DNA of 64,000 nucleotides from an uncultured Clostridia bacterium (lineage in GTDB: Bacteria > Bacillota > Clostridia > TANB77 > CAG-508): NCBI GenBank assembly GCA_947630185.1, contig CANRGT010000006.1:30405-94404 (forward strand), in the 5' to 3' direction. Shown piece after piece: positions 51,757-60,758 of the stretch. The stretch's first letter is position 1; every line of letters starts with the position of its first letter. The position numbers and the translations under genes are program-made. Below the pieces are notes generated by a model that saw nothing but the letters and a program-made list of their open reading frames with translations, had not been told where the DNA came from and made no database searches.

Positions 51757-52939
51757 CTTCTTTTGTACCTCCTTCTTTATTTACTTTTTTCTTTGGTCTT
51801 CCTCGTCTCTTGACTGCATCAGTATCTATTTTTTCTATTGCATTTTCAGCAACATCTTGTCCTAAAATTTTGCTGTTTTGTGAAATAATGAATTTTGCCA
51901 TTTCATCAATTAAGTCTTCCATTTCATCTTTCTTTTTGTTATATTTCTTCTCTTTTTCTGATTTTGCTTCAGATATTTTTTCATTTGCCTTTTCAAAAGC
52001 TTCTCTTTCTATCTTTTCATCTAATGCTTTAATCTTTTTATCTAATACATCAGGAGCTGTTGAATATAATTCATCATATCCAGCATTTAAAGCTTTATCA
52101 ACTCCATAAATTTCTGCATCATCACGATTGTAAGCTACATATAGTAAATCTACTAATTCATTAGAATCTAAAACTTTACCATTTATCCCGCAAACACCTA
52201 ATGTTCTAATAACTGATTGTGCCCTTGTATACAATTCAGAGAAAGCCAAATTTCTAATTTCTTGTTTATCAAAATCATTTTCCTTTAATTCTTCTGAGTA
52301 ATATGGAATAACCACATAATATTTTTGATTTAATACACTTTTATTTAAGCTCATTCTTTCTGTAGTATATATAATATCTTTTCCATACTCATAAAGGTTT
52401 GTTAACTTTGTTAATTCATAAAATGCTGCATTTAATTCTTCTTGTGAATATTCTCCAGAATTCAACATTTTATCGTATTTTTTCTTTTCGTTATCTAATT
52501 CTTGTTGTATTTCATCTACTTTTACACGATAATTTTGAATACTACTTTCTAGATTTATTGTTCTAGTTTGTGTATATATTTGAATTGGATGTCTCAAGGT
52601 ATTTAAGAACTGAATAAATCCTTCTTCTACTGCATTTTTTTCAACTTCTGACATCAAGTCATAATTGACACCTTGGCATTCTACTACCATAATGTACTTT
52701 AATCCATTTTTAGTACAAATCATATTATCTTCAACCTTATCAAATTCCATAAAGTCAAAAACAGGAACTGTAGAAAAGACCTTAGTTTTCTTATTTATTT
52801 CTTCTTCATTATTAGGATTTTCTTGTGTAGCCTCTTTTTCTAACTTTTTAGATTTCAAATATAATAAGCAAAGAATTGCAAGTAAAAATAACATTATGCA
52901 TAAGACTACTGTTAATACTATTGTCATTGTATCAATCAT
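51713..52939 (-). CDS. Membrane-anchored TraC-like domain protein of the T4SS
   Basis: N-terminal TM; VEDNMICTKNGLKYIMVVECQGVNYDLMSEVEKNAVEEGFIQFLNTLRHPIQIYTQTRTINLESSI; overlaps the VirB4 start. Confidence 0.65.
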   Translation of the reverse strand: MIDTMTIVLTVVLCIMLFLLAILCLLYLKSKKLEKEATQENPNNEEEINKKTKVFSTVPVFDFMEFDKVEDNMICTKNGLKYIMVVECQGVNYDLMSEVEKNAVEEGFIQFLNTLRHPIQIYTQTRTINLESSIQNYRVKVDEIQQELDNEKKKYDKMLNSGEYSQEELNAAFYELTKLTNLYEYGKDIIYTTERMSLNKSVLNQKYYVVIPYYSEELKENDFDKQEIRNLAFSELYTRAQSVIRTLGVCGINGKVLDSNELVDLLYVAYNRDDAEIYGVDKALNAGYDELYSTAPDVLDKKIKALDEKIEREAFEKANEKISEAKSEKEKKYNKKKDEMEDLIDEMAKFIISQNSKILGQDVAENAIEKIDTDAVKRRGRPKKKVNKEGGTKEDEQERETAKTTKSA

Positions 52940-53277
52940 TGTTTTTTTCCTCCTTGTAAATATATATTTTCTTTCCGTCTTGTTTTAAATTTTATTGCAC
53001 GCTTTATAATTTCATCTATGTTTTCTCCACCTGTTTTCTTAGTAAATTCAAATCTTCCTAATTCTGGCATTTTAAAGGTTCCAATTGCAAAACCAATTAC
53101 TGCAATAGATGCTACGATTATAATTCCGACCATTTTCATATTAAATGCAGAAAAGATGAAATAAAATGGAAGTCCAATGAGAGCTGCTACAATAGTATAA
53201 ATAAAACTTTTTGTAGAAAAAATAAATAAAATTCTACCTTCGCCTTTCACATTTCTAGGTAATTCATAGGTACCCAT
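52936..53277 (-). CDS. PrgI-family (VirB3-like) T4SS membrane protein
   Basis: MGTYELPRNVKGEGRILFIFSTKSFIYTIVAALIGLPFYFIF, two TMs, directly upstream of TraC-like/VirB4 genes. Confidence 0.75.
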   Translation of the reverse strand: MGTYELPRNVKGEGRILFIFSTKSFIYTIVAALIGLPFYFIFSAFNMKMVGIIIVASIAVIGFAIGTFKMPELGRFEFTKKTGGENIDEIIKRAIKFKTRRKENIYLQGGKKQ

Positions 53278-53332
53278 TATGGCTTTCCTCCTTTGTTTTA
53301 ATTTCTATATAAATCTAATTATACTTATTATA

Positions 53333-53362
53333 ATTATATCAAATAATAGCGAAAATTGTAAA
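53333..53362 (-). promoter_or_regulatory. Putative promoter for the PrgI-TraC-VirB4 transcript
   Basis: TTTACA (53357-53362 rc), 18 bp, TATAAT (53333-53338 rc). Confidence 0.5.
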
Positions 53363-53374
53363 TAAAAAGCGAAA

Positions 53375-53400
53375 AAAAAGTGCATTAATATGCACTTTTT
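53375..53400 (-). terminator. Terminator directly after the third pilin gene
   Basis: AAAAAGTGCA TTAATA TGCACTTTTT with T-rich continuation. Confidence 0.8.
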
Positions 53401-53441
53401 AATAATATTGTAACAATATTGTAATTGTCTTGTAATATATT

Positions 53442-53852
53442 CTATGCTTTTATGTTAGATGCTAAGTCTACAACAACTTTTGTTATAGCTGATGCACCAA
53501 ATATTAAAATTGCACCTACTAAGTATGGAATCATTGTCTTCTTGTATTCTGCTTTTTCTGAAGCACTTCCCATCATGTACTTAATACCTAATACTAATAG
53601 AATAACAACTGCTACAACAACACCAACTGTTGTTATAATACCAATAATTTGGTTACCAATAGTTGCAACTGAACCACTTGCAGTAGTATTAGTACCATGT
53701 AAGCTGTTTGCTAAGCCTACTGGATCAACATTTTCTTGAGATCCCCAATAAGCACTAACCATTGTTGTCATTGTAAAAAGTACCATAACTACCATTAACA
53801 TTACTGACATGATTTTCATAGATTTTTTCATAATAAATATCCTTCCTTTCAT
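53442..53852 (-). CDS. VirB2/TrbC-like pilin, paralog 3
   Basis: Signal peptide, two TMs, MMGSASEKAEYKKTMIPYLVGAILIFGAS. Confidence 0.75.
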   Translation of the reverse strand: MKGRIFIMKKSMKIMSVMLMVVMVLFTMTTMVSAYWGSQENVDPVGLANSLHGTNTTASGSVATIGNQIIGIITTVGVVVAVVILLVLGIKYMMGSASEKAEYKKTMIPYLVGAILIFGASAITKVVVDLASNIKA

Positions 53853-53868
53853 TTTATGAATTTTTATA

Positions 53869-53896
53869 ATTATAATGTTTCATAAATTTGAAACAA
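53869..53896 (-). promoter_or_regulatory. Promoter with palindromic spacer upstream of pilin paralog 3
   Basis: TTGTTT (53891-53896 rc), 16 bp, TATAAT (53869-53874 rc); perfect 7-bp inverted repeat TGTTTCA-TAAATT-TGAAACA at 53876-53895. Confidence 0.55.
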
Positions 53897-53929
53897 TTTT
53901 AAAATCTAATTAAATAATTTTATATTTCA

Positions 53930-54307
53930 TTATCTTAAAAGTAAAATTACTAATCTCCAAATACCAAAGGCTCCAAAAAGAACAACACATCCAATTATAA
54001 ATGGTATTATAGATTCTTTTACCTTTACTTTTTGTTCTACACTTCCCATAATAAATTGTAATCCTAAAATGCCACCCATAATAACTGCTGCACAAGTTCC
54101 TACGATTAATAAAGTATTATATATTAAATCTGATGCTTCCTTTAATTTTTCTTGATCAACTGCTTCCTGAAATGTTTCTTTTCCAGAGTTCAAGAAGTTG
54201 TCAGCACCTGACACAAAATTGCTCGATGCTTGTACGAAATAAAATGGATGTACAAATATAGTGAATATCAACGCTATACAAATTATAAAAAATGTTTTTT
54301 TCACCAT
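53930..54307 (-). CDS. VirB2/TrbC-like pilin, paralog 2
   Basis: Signal peptide, two TMs, IMGSVEQKVKVKESIIPFIIGCVVLFGAF. Confidence 0.72.
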   Translation of the reverse strand: MVKKTFFIICIALIFTIFVHPFYFVQASSNFVSGADNFLNSGKETFQEAVDQEKLKEASDLIYNTLLIVGTCAAVIMGGILGLQFIMGSVEQKVKVKESIIPFIIGCVVLFGAFGIWRLVILLLR

Positions 54308-54326
54308 AATTCGTCACTCCTTTTTT

Positions 54327-54355
54327 ATTATACTATATACTTTTTTTATTTGCAA
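54327..54355 (-). promoter_or_regulatory. Putative promoter very close to the start of pilin paralog 2
   Basis: TTGCAA (54350-54355), 17 bp, TATAAT (54327-54332 rc), only about 20 nt from the ATG. Confidence 0.4.
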
Positions 54356-54372
54356 TTTATTTTTAATTTATA

Positions 54373-54849
54373 TTATAAAATAGTATTTGAAAGAGATGTA
54401 CTTGTAACTAATGATGCTATTAATTTTACTATAATAGAAGTGGTGAATAAAAATGCTATTCCTATTATATATGGAACCATACTCTTTTTATATTCTGCCT
54501 TCTCTGCTACACTTCCCATCATAAACTTAAGACCTAAAATTAAAGTTGCGACTACTGATACAACTACACCAACTGTAGTAATTGCTCCTATAACTTTATT
54601 TGCTTTTGAAACAATTGGTTCTGTGTCTGCACTATTAAGTTGATTTGGTTTAAATTTACTTGGATGATCTGTTACATCAGCACTACCAGAATCTTCAATT
54701 GTTCCGCTACCGCTGCCTCCTCCGCCGTCAGTAAGTGTTACTGAATCATATATCGCATATTGTGTCGCTTTGGCAAAATTAGGAGTAATAACTATTGTTA
54801 ATAAAATAAGTAACATAATAAAAACTAATATCTTCTTACTTTTTTTCAT
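54373..54849 (-). CDS. VirB2/TrbC-like pilin, paralog 1
   Basis: Signal peptide, two TMs, MMGSVAEKAEYKKSMVPYIIGIAFLF, Gly-rich insert GGGGSGSGT. Confidence 0.73.
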   Translation of the reverse strand: MKKSKKILVFIMLLILLTIVITPNFAKATQYAIYDSVTLTDGGGGSGSGTIEDSGSADVTDHPSKFKPNQLNSADTEPIVSKANKVIGAITTVGVVVSVVATLILGLKFMMGSVAEKAEYKKSMVPYIIGIAFLFTTSIIVKLIASLVTSTSLSNTIL

Positions 54850-54920
54850 AGTTTTTCCTCCTTTGCTCTATAATAGTTATATAAATTATATCATCACACT
54901 TTTACATATGGTTATTATTT

Positions 54921-54949
54921 ATTATACAACATTTTTCGCACTTTTTCAA
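54921..54949 (-). promoter_or_regulatory. Sigma-A-type promoter for the T4SS-like cluster
   Basis: TTGAAA (54944-54949 rc), 17 bp, TATAAT (54921-54926 rc). Confidence 0.6.
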
Positions 54950-55029
54950 GTATTATATTAACATATCTTATTTTTGTTTGCTATGTTTTTATATAAATGT
55001 AATGAAAATGTAATATTTTTGTAACAAAA

Positions 55030-55073
55030 AATGCATATAATCCCTAGATATTAATCTAACGATTATATGCATT
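55030..55073 (-). terminator. Terminator after the Spo0E-like gene
   Basis: AATGCATATAATC...GATTATATGCATT inverted repeat between the Spo0E-like gene and the pilin cluster. Confidence 0.6.
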
Positions 55074-55106
55074 ATTCAAAGTTTATAGCTATAATAATTA
55101 TGAATT

Positions 55107-55352
55107 TTATTTAGAATAACTTATACTTTTTTCTTTATTTTTATTTAATTTTGGTTCAGTACTTTTATTTTTCTTTTCATTTGTTAGTCTTTTTTTCTTC
55201 TTTTTGCTGTTCAAATTAACATTTTTTCTATAATATTCTGCAATTAACTGGTCCAATTCCACGCTTAGTTGGTAAGTAACTTCATAATCATTTTTCTTAA
55301 GAATACTTTCATGTAATTTTTCTCTTAATTTACAAATTTCATCATTTAACAT
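55107..55352 (-). CDS. Spo0E-like aspartyl-phosphate phosphatase family protein
   Basis: Short helical protein with SVELDQLIAEYY (SxELDxLI-type motif). Confidence 0.7.
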   Translation of the reverse strand: MLNDEICKLREKLHESILKKNDYEVTYQLSVELDQLIAEYYRKNVNLNSKKKKKRLTNEKKNKSTEPKLNKNKEKSISYSK

Positions 55353-55609
55353 ACCAAATCACTCTCCTCTTCCCATTTTTTTCTTTTGTATATATTTAAA
55401 ATACCATATTTTTACAAAATAGTCAATGTTTTTTTCAGTATTTGTGGGATTTTGGGAGTTTTTCGTGTTCTTTTTTTCTTGTTAATTTTCCTTTTTCAGA
55501 CTTTTATCGACTTTACTTATTTTTGTTCGTCAACATAGTTTATTTTTAGCAAATTTTCGCAATTTTAAATTTTTACTCATTTTAAGTTTCTTATTACTTT
55601 TTGTTATTT

Positions 55610-56884
55610 CTAGTTTGGTTCTACAACAGACATTACTTCGTTTTCTTTTTTGAAAAGTTCTTTTAATATATTTTCTGTGTATTCTTTTGTTACTGTTTCA
55701 AATTGTTCAATGTAGTCAAAGCTTTGTACACCCTTCATTGTATCTGCTAAAAACATTCTAGCAATATCTCCAACGCTGTTGTATTCTATAACATAGTCTC
55801 CATATATTTTTCTTCTTATTTGTTCAAATCTTTCTGCATCTAAACCATCTTTTTGCATTTTTTCTATTTCTTGCAAAATTCCCTCTTCTACTTTTTTAGG
55901 GTCTTTAGAGTTTGCTGATATTAAAACATGAGAATATTGTTCATTTGATTCGTAGTCAAAGTCAGGTTGTGCAAGTAATAGGCCTTCTTTATAGCATTTT
56001 TCATATAATTTTGAACTTTTTCCAATTATCATGTTTAATATAATTTCTACTGCTATATGTTTTTTCACTCTTTCTGCCTTTTCAGTTTGCGTATCTTTAT
56101 AACCCATCATAAATATTGGTGTACTTACTTCCATTTTTACACTTTTATATTCTTTGTTTATTTTTTCTTCTTTTAGTGGATATATTCTTTTAATTTCTCC
56201 TTGATTTTCTTTTGGTAATAACTGACTTTTTATTTTCTCTAATAATTCTTGTGGTTCAAAGTCTCCACATGCTACTAATACCATATTCGATGGATGATAA
56301 AATGTGTTATAACATTTATATAATACATCAGGATTTATCTCGCTAATTGATTCTACAGTTCCTGCAATGTCTATTTTTATTGGATTTTCTTTGTACATAC
56401 AGTCTAATGCATTCATATATAATTGCCAACCTGGATCATCATCATACATTCTTATTTCTTGACCTATTATGCCTTTTTCTTTTTCTACATTTTCGTCTGT
56501 AAAATATGGATGTTGAACATAGTCTAGTAGCTCTTTTAATCCCTCATCAAAGTGACTTGTACACTCAAAAAGATATGCAGTATGGTCATTTGTAGTATAT
56601 GCATTTGCATCGATTCCAAGTGCCATTAAGGTGTCTAAGCTGTTTGTTCCATTTGGTTGTTCAAACATTTTATGCTCCAAGAAATGTGCCACACCATCAG
56701 GAATATATACTTCTTCACCAGTTTTTGGCATTATGAAGTGATTATCAATAGAACCAAAGTGCGTTCCCCATATTATATATTTTTTCTTTGTATTCTTTTT
56801 TGGTATAATTATTATTTTTAATCCATTTTCAAGTTCTTCTACATAGGCTTTTTCCTTAATTTTTAAACTTTCTATAACTTTCAT
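55610..56884 (-). CDS. M16-family zinc peptidase (YmfH-like)
   Basis: HFLEHKMFE (HxxEH inverted zinc motif), downstream Glu region, full-length M16 pattern. Confidence 0.9.
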   Translation of the reverse strand: MKVIESLKIKEKAYVEELENGLKIIIIPKKNTKKKYIIWGTHFGSIDNHFIMPKTGEEVYIPDGVAHFLEHKMFEQPNGTNSLDTLMALGIDANAYTTNDHTAYLFECTSHFDEGLKELLDYVQHPYFTDENVEKEKGIIGQEIRMYDDDPGWQLYMNALDCMYKENPIKIDIAGTVESISEINPDVLYKCYNTFYHPSNMVLVACGDFEPQELLEKIKSQLLPKENQGEIKRIYPLKEEKINKEYKSVKMEVSTPIFMMGYKDTQTEKAERVKKHIAVEIILNMIIGKSSKLYEKCYKEGLLLAQPDFDYESNEQYSHVLISANSKDPKKVEEGILQEIEKMQKDGLDAERFEQIRRKIYGDYVIEYNSVGDIARMFLADTMKGVQSFDYIEQFETVTKEYTENILKELFKKENEVMSVVEPN

Positions 56885-57001
56885 ATTTTCTCCTATCTAT
56901 ATGCTTATTTCTCATAAAAATTTCAAAATAATTTTATTTATAATTTAATTACTTGTATTTGCTTAAATAAATTTATTATAATAATTTTCTAAAACACTAC
57001 T

Positions 57002-58354
57002 TTAATCTCTTAAAAAATAAATTGTGTTTATTGTAACATTTTTGGCTAAATCAATTATTTGCTCTTTTGTTACATCTTTTATTTTTTCTGCGTATTCTTC
57101 AACAGTTACAAATCTATCTGCTAATTCTTGACCATAATAATATGTTATTTCAGTATCTTGTTCTTCTGTTATTCCTTCTATTGATGCTAAAATTAGCTCT
57201 TTACTGTTTTTTATGTCTTCGTCTGTGAATTTTCCATTTTTCATGTCTTCTAATTGCTCTTTTATGGTGTCTAATGCTTTTTGGTAATTATCTATTTCAA
57301 TTCCACAACGAATAAATATTGCATTTTTTACTCTTATATATCCTGAGTTTGCAGTGTATGCTAAGCTATTTTTTTCACGTACATTTTGAAATAGCTTTGA
57401 ATTTGCTCCACCACCTAGAATTGCATTATATACTGAAGCTATAAATCTTGAATTCTCTTTAGTTTCATTTACATCTAAACCTATTACTAATTTTCCTTGT
57501 GCTATTTGCATACTTTCAGTTACAACATTTTCTTTTTTATCTTTGATTTCATTATTTTCTTTGCCTTCTATTTGCTCATTTGCATCTATGCTTTTTTGAG
57601 TTTTATCTTGCTCATTTCTTTCTTTTGCTTCTGTTGTTTCATTATTAATAATATAGTTTGGCTTTCTTTCTTTTAAGTTTTGTATATTTTCATTTTGCTC
57701 TATTATTTCTTTTACGTTTTTATCTTTTATTCTTCCTGAGCAAAATATATCTATTTTTGCTGTGGCTATTAATTCTTGATAATATTTATATAAACTTTCT
57801 GGTGTTATACTTTCTAAGTCTTCTACGTATCCGTATTTATATAAACCATAAGGCTTGCCTTTAAACATTTCTTCTGTGCATCTATCATATGCATATCTAT
57901 CTTTTTGATCTATTTTAGCTTCTATTATTTGCTTTAAGTTTTGTTTTTCACCTTCTACATATTCTGCTTTAAATGCTCCATTTTCTGTGTATGGATTAAA
58001 GCTTAAGTCTAGCAATATTCCTAAACTTTCTTTTATTAGTTCCTCTGGTTTTGGTAAGAATTCTTCACTTAATGCTTCTAAATAAAATTTTAAAATGTGG
58101 TTATCTCCTGTTTTTTCTATTCCACAATTAAAACTTGCACCATACATCATTTCTAGCTTTTTGCTTATTTGTTCTTGTGATGGCAAGTTTTTTGTACCTC
58201 TTCTTAATACCGCTGATATTAATGCATCTAATGTTACATTCTCTCTTTTTAATGGTGTTGCTATAAATATAGCATATAAGTTTGTTTTGTAATTTTCTGT
58301 TTGTATTTGATGAAGTGTAATACCTTGCTTTATTCCTTGTTTTTCATAGTTCAT
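57002..58354 (-). CDS. M16-family peptidase-like protein (YmfF-like, probably inactive)
   Basis: M16 fold segments but no HxxEH; ILGGGANSKLFQNVREKNSLAYTANSGY C-domain signature. Confidence 0.85.
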   Translation of the reverse strand: MNYEKQGIKQGITLHQIQTENYKTNLYAIFIATPLKRENVTLDALISAVLRRGTKNLPSQEQISKKLEMMYGASFNCGIEKTGDNHILKFYLEALSEEFLPKPEELIKESLGILLDLSFNPYTENGAFKAEYVEGEKQNLKQIIEAKIDQKDRYAYDRCTEEMFKGKPYGLYKYGYVEDLESITPESLYKYYQELIATAKIDIFCSGRIKDKNVKEIIEQNENIQNLKERKPNYIINNETTEAKERNEQDKTQKSIDANEQIEGKENNEIKDKKENVVTESMQIAQGKLVIGLDVNETKENSRFIASVYNAILGGGANSKLFQNVREKNSLAYTANSGYIRVKNAIFIRCGIEIDNYQKALDTIKEQLEDMKNGKFTDEDIKNSKELILASIEGITEEQDTEITYYYGQELADRFVTVEEYAEKIKDVTKEQIIDLAKNVTINTIYFLRD

Positions 58355-58513
58355 GGTTTGTTTACCTTTCCTTTCCGTTTTTTTCTATTTGCTTTTCCTA
58401 TTATAATCTATTTTTGGGAATTTATACAAGAGGATTTTAAAAAAGAAAAAGCTACAGTAAAAAAAGAAAGAATTAATACTAGTTCTTTCTTCTAATAATT
58501 TAAACTAATAATT

Positions 58514-58545
58514 AAAAAAGGAGACTAATTTAAATTTTAGTCTCC
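58514..58545 (-). terminator. Terminator after tsf
   Basis: GGAGACTAA...TTAGTCTCC followed by TTTTTT on the minus strand. Confidence 0.85.
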
Positions 58546-58591
58546 TTCATTTTTATAAATATTATCTATTCATTTGCTTTATTCATTTATT

Positions 58592-59473
58592 TTATCCATT
58601 CATTTGTTTTGCAACTTCTTCTGCGAAGTTTTCTTCTCTTTTTTGTAATCCTTCACCTTTTTCAAATCTTGCAAATCTAACAACTTTTGCTCCATTTGCT
58701 TCTAGTAATTGATTTATTTTTTGATCTGGATTTTTAACAAATTCTTGCTCTACTAAGCAAATTTCTCCGTAGAATTTTCCAATTCTTCCTTGTACTATTT
58801 TTTCAGCTACTGCTTCTGGTTTTCCTTCATTCATAGCTTGTGCTTTTAGTATTTCCATTTCATGGTCTACTCTATCTTGTGGAACTGCGTTTCTATCTAA
58901 GTATTCAGGTCTTGCTGCTGCTATTTGCATACATATATCTTTTGCTAAGTTATTATTTCCGCCTTCCATTTCTACTAATACACCGATTTTTCCGTCACCA
59001 TGGATGTAGCTTTCTACTAATCCATTTGTTTCAAATCTTTCAAATCTACGGATTGACATATTTTCACCAATTGTAGCTATCTTTTCTGTTAATACTTCTT
59101 GTACTGTTTTGCTTTCATCAGTGATAGATTTTTGTGCTAATAATTCTTCTACTGTTGCTGGATTTTTTTCAGCTACTTGTTTTGCTACATCTGCAACAAA
59201 GCTTCTGAATTCTTCATTTTTAGCAACGAAGTCTGTTTCTGCATTTACTTCTACAACAACTCCTACTTTTCCTTTTTCTGCTACGTAAGTAGTTACTAAT
59301 CCTTCTGCTGCAATTCTATCTGACTTTTTAGCTGCTTTTGCTATTCCTCTTTCACGTAATAGCTCAATTGCCTTTTCTTCGTCTCCATTTGTTTCTGTTA
59401 ATACTTTTTTGCAGTCCATCATGCCTGCACCTGTTTTTTCTCTTAAAGCTTTTACTTGTTCAGCAGTAATCAT
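58592..59473 (-). CDS. tsf: Elongation factor Ts
   Basis: VKALREKTGAGMMDCKKVLTETNGDEEKAIELLRERG. Confidence 0.97.
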   Translation of the reverse strand: MITAEQVKALREKTGAGMMDCKKVLTETNGDEEKAIELLRERGIAKAAKKSDRIAAEGLVTTYVAEKGKVGVVVEVNAETDFVAKNEEFRSFVADVAKQVAEKNPATVEELLAQKSITDESKTVQEVLTEKIATIGENMSIRRFERFETNGLVESYIHGDGKIGVLVEMEGGNNNLAKDICMQIAAARPEYLDRNAVPQDRVDHEMEILKAQAMNEGKPEAVAEKIVQGRIGKFYGEICLVEQEFVKNPDQKINQLLEANGAKVVRFARFEKGEGLQKREENFAEEVAKQMNG

Positions 59474-59497
59474 TTTTTATTCCTCCTTATTTTTGAA

Positions 59498-59542
59498 AAG
59501 GATGTATTCTTTTCTTAAACTTGTATGATAAGATACATCCTT
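59498..59542 (-). promoter_or_regulatory. Hairpin in the rpsB-tsf intergenic region
   Basis: AAGGATGTAT...ATACATCCTT inverted repeat just upstream of the tsf RBS. Confidence 0.45.
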
Positions 59543-59662
59543 CTTTATTTTTATTATTTTATTTTTAATTAATATTATAAATATTTTATTATATATAATA
59601 CAATTTATAATACATATTATTTTAGTCATTTTTAATTAATTAAATTGTAATTACTCAATTAA

Positions 59663-60580
59663 TTATTCAGCTGATTCTTCTTTTGATTCAGCTTTTTTTC
59701 TTGTTCTTTTTGGTTTTTCTGTAGCTTCTTCAGCTGGTTCTTCTACTACTTCTTCTACTTTTTCAGCTTTTGGAGCTCTTTTAGCTTTTTTTACTCCTTT
59801 AACTTCTTCTTGTTCTTCAACTACTTCTTCCATATCAGTAGGTTCTACTTCTTCTACCATTTCTTCTGTCATAGTTTCTTCTGCTGTTTCCATAGATTCG
59901 CCTTGTCTTCCTTCAATAACTGCGTTTGCCATGCAATCTACTATTAATTTTACTGCACGAATTGCATCATCATTTCCTGGAATTACATAGTCAACATCTT
60001 CTGGGTTACAGTTTGTATCAACTAAACCGATTACTGGAATACCTAATTTTCTAGCTTCTAGAATTCCAATTCTTTCTTTCTTAGGATCTACTATAAACAT
60101 AACACCTGGTATTTCTGTCATGTTTTTGATTCCACCAAGATTTTTTTCTAGTTTTTCTTTTTCTTTCTTTAAAAGAATAACTTCTTTTTTAGGTAATACT
60201 TCAAATGTACCATTTGCTTCCATTTCTTCTAATTCTGCTAATCTAGCTAGCACCTTTTTAATAGTTTGGAAGTTTGTTAATGTACCACCTAACCATCTTT
60301 GGTCAACATAGTACATACCGCATTTTTCTGCAGCTTCTTTAACACATTCTTGTGCTTGTTTTTTTGTTCCTACAAATAGAACTGTTTTTCCTTGCTCTGC
60401 TTGTTCTTTAAGAAAAGCATAAGCTTCATCTAATTTTTTTGATGTCTTTTGTAGGTCGATGATGTGAATACCATTTCTAGCTTGGAATATATATTCAGCC
60501 ATTTTTGGTTCCCATCTTCTTGTTTGATGTCCAAAGTGAACACCAGCTTCTAGTAATTGTTTCATTGCAACTACTGCCAT
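59663..60580 (-). CDS. rpsB: 30S ribosomal protein S2 with long charged C-terminal tail
   Basis: [41 protein letters not shown]; Glu/Lys-rich extension after the core. Confidence 0.97.
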   Translation of the reverse strand: MAVVAMKQLLEAGVHFGHQTRRWEPKMAEYIFQARNGIHIIDLQKTSKKLDEAYAFLKEQAEQGKTVLFVGTKKQAQECVKEAAEKCGMYYVDQRWLGGTLTNFQTIKKVLARLAELEEMEANGTFEVLPKKEVILLKKEKEKLEKNLGGIKNMTEIPGVMFIVDPKKERIGILEARKLGIPVIGLVDTNCNPEDVDYVIPGNDDAIRAVKLIVDCMANAVIEGRQGESMETAEETMTEEMVEEVEPTDMEEVVEEQEEVKGVKKAKRAPKAEKVEEVVEEPAEEATEKPKRTRKKAESKEESAE

Positions 60581-60599
60581 AATTTTTTTCCTCCTTTTA

Positions 60600-60714
60600 G
60601 TTTTTCCTCCATATTGCTACAAGCGCATAAAAAAACTTGCTTATGATAAAGCACAGTAGTACTATAAAAACAAGCACTATTTTTATGCTGACAATATGTG
60701 TGTATTTTTTAACG
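60600..60714 (-). promoter_or_regulatory. Structured 5' leader of rpsB
   Basis: GCATAAAAA...CTTG / CAAG...TTTTTATGC long-range stem (60625-60688). Confidence 0.5.
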
Positions 60715-60720
60715 AGCAAC

Positions 60721-60750
60721 ATTATATCACAAAAAGTGTTGCTAATGCAA
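60721..60750 (-). promoter_or_regulatory. rpsB promoter overlapping the upstream terminator
   Basis: TTGCAT (60745-60750 rc), 18 bp, TATAAT (60721-60726 rc). Confidence 0.6.
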
Positions 60751-60758
60751 CACTTTTT
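60731..60758 (-). terminator. Terminator overlapping the 3' end of the YfhO-like gene
   Basis: AAAAAGTGTTGC ATTA GCAACACTTTTT spans the stop codon at 60742. Confidence 0.75.

Noticed and set aside
31511-54849. Interpretation as a complete ICE
   Set aside because: No relaxase, coupling protein, integrase, excisionase or direct-repeat boundaries recognised in the window; cannot be excluded beyond it.
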